DNA from: BQJD01 sp964350265
GTDB lineage: Bacteria > Pseudomonadota > Gammaproteobacteria > Arenicellales > CAJQKF01
Direction: 5' to 3'
DNA length: 64,000 nucleotides
Assembly: GCA_964350265.1 (NCBI GenBank)
Contig: CAYGJZ010000009.1
Span: 11,525-75,524 of the forward strand
Both the position numbers and the translations under genes were made by a program. Positions 58,535 through 64,000 of the stretch are shown here, piece after piece. Under the pieces are notes generated by a model. The model saw only the letters and a program-made list of their open reading frames with translations. It searched no databases and was not told where the DNA came from. The stretch's first letter is position 1. Each line of letters starts with the position of its first letter.

Positions 58535-59923
58535 CTAGATCGACAGCAGCAGGAAGTTGCGTTCCCAGGAGCTGACCACCTGGTTGTACTTGGCCAGCTC
58601 CAGGTTCTTGACCTCGACGAAGGCGTCGATGAAGCGTTCGCCAAGGACACGGCGCAACGGCGCACAGCTCTCCAGCTTGGCCAATGCCTCGGGCAGGTGC
58701 CGGGGCAGGGTGAACTCCAGCGCATGGGCATCGCCCTCGGTGACCGGGCCGGGCAGGCGTCCGTCCTGCATGCCGAGCAGGCCGCAGGCCAACGTCGCCG
58801 CCATGGCGATGTAGGGATTGGCATCGGCACCGCCGATGCGGTTCTCCACCCGTCGCGCGGCGGGCCCGGAATCGGGAATGCGCAGGCCGCAGGTGCGGTT
58901 GTCGCGACCCCAGTGCAGGTTGATCGGGGCATCGGATTCCAGGCGCATGCGGCGGAAGGAATTCACGTTGGGACAGAACAGCGCGGTGGCCGCCTCGACG
59001 TAGGTCTGCAGCCCGGCGACGTAGTGCAGCAGCACTTCGCGGTCGGCGCCGTCGTCGTCTGCGAAGATGTTGCGGCCGCTGGCGTCCACCACCGACTGGT
59101 GGATGTGCATGGCCGACCCGGGTTCGCTCTCGTGGGGCTGGGCCATGAAGGTGGCATACATGTCGTAGCGCAGCGCCGCCTTGCGCACCACGCGCTTGAA
59201 CAGGAAGACCTGGTCGGCAATGGCCATCGGGTCGCCGTGGCGGAAGTTGATCTCCAGCTGCGCCGGCCCGGCCTCGTGGGCCATGGTGCCGATCTGGATC
59301 TCGCAGGCCTCGCAGTAGTCGTAGATCAGGTTGACCACCGCGTCGTACTCGTTGGCCGCCTCGATGCCGTAGGCCTGGCGCCCCGCCTCGCGGCGACCGG
59401 ACAAGCCCACCGGCACACCCAGCGGCAGGTCGGGATCGAGGTTCTTCTCCACCAGGTAGAACTCGAGCTCCGGTGCCACCACCGGGGAAAGCCCACGCTC
59501 GGCATAGGCGGCCAGCACCCGGGCCAGCACCGAGCGCGGCGCGAAGTCCACCGGCGCGCCGCGCTTGTCGCGGGCGTCGCAGATGATCTGCGCGGTGGGA
59601 CACTCGTACCACGGCACGATGCGCACGGTGGTCGGGTCGGGCACCATGAAGATGTCCAGGTCGACCTCGGCGGCGACGGTGGTGTTGTAGTCGCTTTCGC
59701 CGGTGACCGACTGGATCAGCGCGGTCTCCGGTACCCGAAGACCGTCGGAATCCAGCGCCGAGATGAACTCGTTGCGCGGCACGATCTTGCCGCGCATGAC
59801 GCCGTTGACGTCCGGCAACAGGCACTCGACCTCGTCGATGCGGGTGTCGCGCAGCCATTGCACGAGCTGGTCGAGGTCACCGATCTCGGGGGGCGTGTAG
59901 TGGTCGAGGTCGAAATCGGTCAT
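58535..59923 (-). CDS. Glutamine synthetase family protein (gamma-glutamylpolyamine/amine ligase type)
   Basis: 462 residues from ATG 59923; an in-frame ATG at 59962 would add 13. It has both GS domains: an N-terminal beta-grasp with ECLLPDVNGVMRGKIVP, and a catalytic domain with VAPELEFYLV, EAGPAQLEINF, SAMHIHQSVVD and ENRIGGADANPYIAMAATLA. Length and motifs fit the PuuA-like group, which joins glutamate to an amine using ATP, rather than GlnA-I (no adenylylation Tyr motif seen). The amine substrate is unknown. Confidence 0.85.
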   Translation of the reverse strand: MTDFDLDHYTPPEIGDLDQLVQWLRDTRIDEVECLLPDVNGVMRGKIVPRNEFISALDSDGLRVPETALIQSVTGESDYNTTVAAEVDLDIFMVPDPTTVRIVPWYECPTAQIICDARDKRGAPVDFAPRSVLARVLAAYAERGLSPVVAPELEFYLVEKNLDPDLPLGVPVGLSGRREAGRQAYGIEAANEYDAVVNLIYDYCEACEIQIGTMAHEAGPAQLEINFRHGDPMAIADQVFLFKRVVRKAALRYDMYATFMAQPHESEPGSAMHIHQSVVDASGRNIFADDDGADREVLLHYVAGLQTYVEAATALFCPNVNSFRRMRLESDAPINLHWGRDNRTCGLRIPDSGPAARRVENRIGGADANPYIAMAATLACGLLGMQDGRLPGPVTEGDAHALEFTLPRHLPEALAKLESCAPLRRVLGERFIDAFVEVKNLELAKYNQVVSSWERNFLLLSI

Positions 59924-60042
59924 GCGGTCGCGCCAACTTGCAGGTACGTTGGCGCGAAGCATAGCAGGATTGCGGCCATCGCCGTGATGGCCATGAACGA
60001 TCGCGGTGGCGGTTGTCGCTCGCGCGGGACGGCGACCTCCGG

Positions 60043-60240
60043 TCAGGTGTCGTAGGCCACCATGACCACGCCGAGGCGCTGTTCGGCGGCACGAATGGTC
60101 TGCAGGTCGTGCTCGGACAGCGTGGCGAGGGTGGGCCGAGGTTCCAGCGCCACCAGCACCGTGCGGGTTTCCGATTCCAGTGCGCGGATTTCCTTCAGCG
60201 CGTCGTCGTCGAGCTTGGCAGGGGCCAGGGGATGGGTCAT
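60043..60240 (-). CDS. Small orphan protein
   Basis: 65 residues from ATG 60240, with GGAGG 7 bases upstream. It is acidic and helical, with DDDALKEIRALESETRTVLVALE and a second part LSEHDLQTIRAAEQRLGVVMVAYD. There is no signal peptide or membrane segment. The good ribosome binding site and position between two minus-strand genes support it. No homologue is recognised. Confidence 0.6.
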   Translation of the reverse strand: MTHPLAPAKLDDDALKEIRALESETRTVLVALEPRPTLATLSEHDLQTIRAAEQRLGVVMVAYDT

Positions 60241-60300
60241 GTCATGCCTCCGGTTGGCGGTCACTCGTGCTGCACAGCGTAGCGCGGGCCCGGGTGCCGT

Positions 60301-61407
60301 TCAACCGGCGGCGGTGTCGAGGCCGGCGATGACCGCGGCGGTGACCGCGCGGGTGCCCTGCCTGCCGCCGAATTCCGCCGGCTCGATGGCGCCGTCGGCG
60401 AAGCCTCGTTGCACCGCGTCCTCGATGCACGCCGCGGCATCGGCATAGGCCTGGCAGCCACTGCGCCCGGCGAGGTAGTCGAGCATCAGCGCACCGCTCA
60501 GGATGGCGGCCAGCGGGTTGGCCAGATCGCGGCCGACGATGTCCGGGGCACTGCCGTGGGCGGGCTGGAACAGGCCGTGGTGATCACCGATCTCGGCGCA
60601 GGCAGCCATGCCCATGCCGCCCACCAGGCCACCGGCGAGGTCGGAAAGAATGTCGCCGAACATGTTCTCCATGACCAGCACGTCGAACGCCCAGGGGCGC
60701 CGCACCAGGTCCAGAGCCTGGGCATCGACGTAGTTGTAGCCGGTCTCCACGTCCGCGTAGCGGCTGGCCCGTTCGTCGAAGATGCGGCGGAAGAAGGCCA
60801 TGGAGCGGAACACGTTGGCCTTGTCGACGCAGGTGACCCGGTTCTTGCCGCCACGCTGGCGCCGTTTTCGCGCCAGCGCAAAGGCGAAGTCGTGCAGCTT
60901 CTCGGTGGTGGCGCGGGTGATGCGCAGGGTATCGCTGACCGCCTCGTCGCCGACCACCTCGCTGCGGTCGTGCACCGCGGCGGAATAGAACAGCCCCTCG
61001 GTGGATTCACGCAGGATCACCAGGTCGATGTCGGCGGCGCGGGGATCGGCGAGGCGGCGCGGCGTGTTCGGATAGGCCTTCACCGGGCGCACCCCGGCAT
61101 ACAGGCCGAGCCGGTCGCGGATGCGCAGGTGCGGCGAGATCTCGGTGCCGTCGACATGACGCACCGACGGCAGGCCGATGGCGCCGAGGAAGATGGCGTC
61201 GGCGGCATCGGCGGCGGCCTCCGCGCCGGGCGCGATGTCCACGCCGTGGTCGCGGAAGTAACCGGCACCGGCATCGAGATCGTCGTAGACCAGCCGCGCG
61301 CCGCCGACCCGGGCAAGGGCGCGGTCGACCACGGCGAGGGTGGCATCGGTCACGTCGACGCCGATACCGTCGCCGCGAATCACGGCCACGCGCTGGTTCA
61401 CGGACAT
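60301..61407 (-). CDS. Isopropylmalate/tartrate dehydrogenase-like decarboxylating dehydrogenase
   Basis: 368 residues, beta-decarboxylating dehydrogenase family. RESTEGLFYS replaces the REnTED of IDH and the RELTGG of LeuB and is seen in tartrate-dehydrogenase-like members. CVDKANVFRSMAFFRRI and ENMFGDILSDLAGGLVGGMGMAACAEIG supply Lys, Asp and NAD-site residues. It oxidises and decarboxylates a 2-hydroxy acid; the substrate is not clear. It is divergent from a dimethylglycine dehydrogenase-like gene. Confidence 0.88.
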   Translation of the reverse strand: MSVNQRVAVIRGDGIGVDVTDATLAVVDRALARVGGARLVYDDLDAGAGYFRDHGVDIAPGAEAAADAADAIFLGAIGLPSVRHVDGTEISPHLRIRDRLGLYAGVRPVKAYPNTPRRLADPRAADIDLVILRESTEGLFYSAAVHDRSEVVGDEAVSDTLRITRATTEKLHDFAFALARKRRQRGGKNRVTCVDKANVFRSMAFFRRIFDERASRYADVETGYNYVDAQALDLVRRPWAFDVLVMENMFGDILSDLAGGLVGGMGMAACAEIGDHHGLFQPAHGSAPDIVGRDLANPLAAILSGALMLDYLAGRSGCQAYADAAACIEDAVQRGFADGAIEPAEFGGRQGTRAVTAAVIAGLDTAAG

Positions 61408-61561
61408 GCAGGAACTCCCTTGGAAACGCTGTTTGCCACGCCGATGCGCGGCCCCGTCGCCAAGTGTAAACCGATCCTCCGGTGGCCGCGGTGGTCGCGC
61501 AGATCACCTTTTCTGTCGCCCTGCCCGCAGCCGGCCGCCGCGCGACGGCCGGGAATGCCGA

Positions 61562-61599
61562 TACAATGACCCGGGCGCACGGCGTACGGGACGCCGTGC
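61562..61599 (+). promoter_or_regulatory. -10 element and 5' stem-loop of the dehydrogenase gene
   Basis: TACAAT (61562-61567) is a strong -10 with no matching -35, as in activator-dependent promoters. Ten bases later GCACGGCGT (61577-61585) pairs with ACGCCGTGC (61591-61599) around ACGGG, so the transcript would begin in a hairpin. A GGAG ribosome site follows at 61609-61612. The rest of the 212-base gap shows nothing clear. Confidence 0.5.
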
Positions 61600-61619
61600 A
61601 GCGCACCAGGAGACGATCG

Positions 61620-64000
61620 ATGCAAGGCCAGGCTCGCATAGTCATCGTGGGCGGCGGGATGATGGGCAGCGCGCTGCTCTATCACCTCGCCGCGGAAGGC
61701 ATCACCGACGCCCTGCTGGTGGAAAAAGGCGAACTCACCTCCGGTTCGACCTGGCATGCCGCCGGGCAGTGCCCGAGTTTCATTGCCGACTACAACATGG
61801 CCAAGATCCATGACTACGGCAACCGGCTCTACCCGCGCCTGGAATCCATCACCGGGCAGTACGTGGGTTGGCACGGTGCCGGCGGCATCCGTTTCGCCAC
61901 CCGGCCGGAAGAGGTGGAGTGGTTTCACCGGGTCGCCGCCATCGGCGCCCTGGTCGGCTTTCACTGCGAGATCATCGACCCGGCCAAGATTCGCCAGCTC
62001 AACCCCTTCGTCAACACCGACGGCGTGCTGGCCGGGGCCTGGACCACCGACGACGGCCACGTCGACCCGGCCACCTGCTGCCAGGCGCTGGCGCGCGGCG
62101 CCCGCGACCTCGGTGCCACCATCGTCACCCGCAACCGGGTGCTTGGCATCCACCAGCGGCCGTCCGGGGACTGGCAGGTGGACACCGAGCAGGGCAGCGT
62201 GATCTGCGAGACGGTGGTCAATGCCGCCGGCTGCTATGCCCGCGAGGTCAGCCGCATGGTCGGCACCGACGTGCCGATCACCAACATGATGCACACCTAC
62301 CTGGTCACCGACACCGTCGCCGAATTTGCCGCGCGGGACGAGGAAATGCCGGTGATGCGCGACCCGTACCCGTCTGCCTACTACCGCCAGGAACAAAAGT
62401 CCGGGCTGATCGGCATCTACGAAACCCGCGGCTCCATGGAATGCTGGACCCACCGTGGCGGCTGGCCGGAATGGGAGGCGGAGAACGAGCTGTTCGATCC
62501 CGACTTCGATGTGCTCGCACCCTACCTCGAGCGGGTCATGGAACGCATGCCGATCTGGCGCGACCTCGGCATCAAGCGGGTGGTCTGCGGCGCCATTCCG
62601 CATACCCCGGACGGCAACCCGCTGCTCGGGCCGGCCGCCGGCCTGCGCAACTTCTGGCACTGCAACGGCGCCTCCATCGGCATTGCCGCCGGTGCCGGCT
62701 GCGGCAAGTACCTGGCCCAGTGGATGGTCCACGGCGATGCCGAGATCAACATGGCCGGCCTCGACCCGCGCCGCTTCGGCAGCCATGCGCCGGGGGAATA
62801 CACCCGCGCCAAGTCGCACCAGGACTACGAGCACATGTATGCCCTGCACCTGCCCGGCGAGGAACGCCCGGCATCGCGGCCCGCACGCACCTCGTCGCTC
62901 TACCCACGCCTGGAGGCCGCCGGTGCCGTGCATACCGAGGCCAATGGCTGGGAGCGACCGAAGTGGTTCCGCCGCGACGGGCGCGAGGAGCAGCCGGGCT
63001 TTCGGCGCAGCAACGTGTTCGAGGTGGTCGCCGCCGAGTGCCGCGCGGTGCGCGAGTCGGTGGGCGTGCTCGACCTGTCCAGCTTCGCCAAGTACGAGGT
63101 GCGCGGCACCGGCGCGGGCGCCGGTCTCGACCGCCTGTTCGCCAACCGCATGCCGCGACGCGACGGCGGCATCGTGCTCGCCCATGCCCTCTCCGACAAC
63201 GGCCGCATCCTCGGCGAATCCACCGTCACCCGGCTGGCCGCCGACCACTACTACGTCCTGTCCGGGGCCACCGCCGAGGACCGCGACCTCGACACCCTGC
63301 GCCAGGCGCTGGACGACCGGTCGGTCACCGTGGACAACGTCACCGACCACCTCGGCGTGCTGGTGGTGGCCGGGCCGAACAGCCGCGCGGTGCTGGCACC
63401 CCTCACCGAAACCGATCTCGCCAGCAGCAGCTTTCCCTGGTTGTGCGGGCGACAGATCACGCTGGCCGGGCTGTCGGTGCGCGCGCTTCGGGTGAACTAC
63501 GTCGGCGAGCTTGGCTACGAACTGCACTGCGCCATGGACCACCTGCCCGCGCTCTACGAGGCCATCGTCGATGCCGGGACCGGCCACGGCATGACCGACT
63601 TCGGCACCTACGCGGTGAACTCCCTGCGCATGGAGAAGGCCTACAAGGGCTGGGGCAGCGAGCTGACCAACGAGATCACCCTGGTCGAGGCCGACATGAC
63701 GCGCTTCTTCGCCGCCGACAAGGGGGAGTTCCGCGGCCGCGAAGCCACCCTCGCCGCCGCCGACGGCAGGGACGCGGGCATCCGCTGTGTCTACCTCGAA
63801 CTCGACGCCGACGGCGTCGACATCGCCGGCGGCGAACCGGTGCGGCACGAAGGCGACCCGGTGGGCATCACCACCTCCGGCGCCTTCGGCCACGCCACCG
63901 GCCGCAGCCTCGGCTTCGCCTACGTACCCACCGCCCTCGCCGCTCCCGGCCAGCAGCTCGAGGTGGAACTGCTCGGCGACCGCCGGGCGGCCACCGTGCT
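61620..64000 (+). CDS. Dimethylglycine/sarcosine dehydrogenase-like flavoprotein (3' end beyond window)
   Basis: 793 residues visible; the usual length is about 815, so only some 20 residues are missing. The N-terminal FAD-binding domain has IVIVGGGMMGSALLYHL and GSTWHAAGQ, where His46 matches the covalently flavinylated His of DMGDH/SDH. A GcvT-like folate domain starts near residue 470 (VFEVVAAECRAVRESVGVLDLSSFAKYEV) with YVGELGYELH and NSLRMEKAYKGWGSEL. It oxidatively demethylates an N-methylglycine and passes the carbon to THF. Exact substrate not fixed by sequence. Confidence 0.92.
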   Translation, partial: MQGQARIVIVGGGMMGSALLYHLAAEGITDALLVEKGELTSGSTWHAAGQCPSFIADYNMAKIHDYGNRLYPRLESITGQYVGWHGAGGIRFATRPEEVEWFHRVAAIGALVGFHCEIIDPAKIRQLNPFVNTDGVLAGAWTTDDGHVDPATCCQALARGARDLGATIVTRNRVLGIHQRPSGDWQVDTEQGSVICETVVNAAGCYAREVSRMVGTDVPITNMMHTYLVTDTVAEFAARDEEMPVMRDPYPSAYYRQEQKSGLIGIYETRGSMECWTHRGGWPEWEAENELFDPDFDVLAPYLERVMERMPIWRDLGIKRVVCGAIPHTPDGNPLLGPAAGLRNFWHCNGASIGIAAGAGCGKYLAQWMVHGDAEINMAGLDPRRFGSHAPGEYTRAKSHQDYEHMYALHLPGEERPASRPARTSSLYPRLEAAGAVHTEANGWERPKWFRRDGREEQPGFRRSNVFEVVAAECRAVRESVGVLDLSSFAKYEVRGTGAGAGLDRLFANRMPRRDGGIVLAHALSDNGRILGESTVTRLAADHYYVLSGATAEDRDLDTLRQALDDRSVTVDNVTDHLGVLVVAGPNSRAVLAPLTETDLASSSFPWLCGRQITLAGLSVRALRVNYVGELGYELHCAMDHLPALYEAIVDAGTGHGMTDFGTYAVNSLRMEKAYKGWGSELTNEITLVEADMTRFFAADKGEFRGREATLAAADGRDAGIRCVYLELDADGVDIAGGEPVRHEGDPVGITTSGAFGHATGRSLGFAYVPTALAAPGQQLEVELLGDRRAATV

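Noticed and set aside
1..64000. Mobile elements, CRISPR arrays, defence islands, tRNA or rRNA genes
   Set aside because: I looked for transposases, integrases, terminal inverted repeats, regularly spaced repeats and conserved RNA sequences and saw none. Gene content and base composition look uniform.

Overview
The window is chromosomal DNA of very high GC content, tightly packed on both strands, with no rRNA, tRNA, CRISPR array, insertion sequence, prophage or plasmid function that I can see. It looks like a Gammaproteobacterium. The gene orders pilM-N-O-P-Q-aroK-aroB, rsmI/lpoA-yraN-diaA-dolP and ilvE-waaF-waaG-waaP are typical of that class, and LpoA is essentially confined to it. A phosphoribulokinase gene divergent from a CbbR-type regulator suggests a lineage with a Calvin cycle, for example Ectothiorhodospiraceae or other Chromatiales; that placement is inference.

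Layout. 1-5.2 kb: an amidase (cut by the left edge) and a membrane-anchored SGNH-like protein on the minus strand, divergent from a 787-residue exported protein with a triplicated cysteine-bracketed repeat. 5.3-8.2 kb: a short paaG-paaH-paaI acyl-CoA operon. 8.2-12.7 kb (minus): tcdA, a B12-type radical SAM protein, gloB and a GMC oxidoreductase, all overlapping or nearly so. 12.8-19.8 kb (plus): a lumazine synthase of archaeal type, ilvE, a small zinc-binding protein, waaF, a WaaG-WaaP fusion, a second LPS kinase, aroE and a peroxiredoxin-like gene. 19.7-22.9 kb (minus): an ArfA-like ribosome-rescue gene with an internal hairpin, then the operon hspQ-sirtuin-EamA-cobalamin-binding protein. 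23.2-29.6 kb: a GNAT, an SHMT-like PLP enzyme, a divergent GlxA-type regulator, and a complete polar amino acid ABC transporter. 29.6-35.4 kb (minus): ygfF-type SDR, hemE, pyrF, two PEGA-like lipoproteins, an outer-membrane barrel, aroB and aroK. 35.5-41.5 kb (minus): pilQ-P-O-N-M. 41.8-49.8 kb: mrcA, rsmI, then lpoA-yraN-diaA-dolP-rfaE2 and an exported protein. 49.8-56.2 kb: rppH, a small protein with a LysR regulator, a PilT-like ATPase, cbbR/prk and a TrpD2-family gene. 56.4-64 kb: a Sel1 protein, selO, a glutamine-synthetase-family gene, a small orphan, an isopropylmalate/tartrate-dehydrogenase-like gene, and a dimethylglycine/sarcosine dehydrogenase cut by the right edge.

How the genes work together. 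The region serves mainly core functions: envelope building (LPS inner core, heptose activation, PBP1a with its activator LpoA), type IV pili, and shikimate, pyrimidine, haem, riboflavin and branched-chain synthesis. Interspersed are catabolic modules (CoA thioester oxidation, amino acid uptake, methylated glycine oxidation) with local regulators. Many genes are translationally coupled through ATGA, GTGA or TTGA overlaps. No gap between genes exceeds about 280 bases; the longest are 22898-23171 and 41541-41788, and both look like promoter regions. The most unusual features are the WaaG-WaaP fusion, an SHMT-like enzyme lacking the folate-site catalytic residues, an arfA-like gene whose 3' end is a perfect 18-bp hairpin, an archaeal-type lumazine synthase, and a PilT-like ATPase with an altered Walker B motif.
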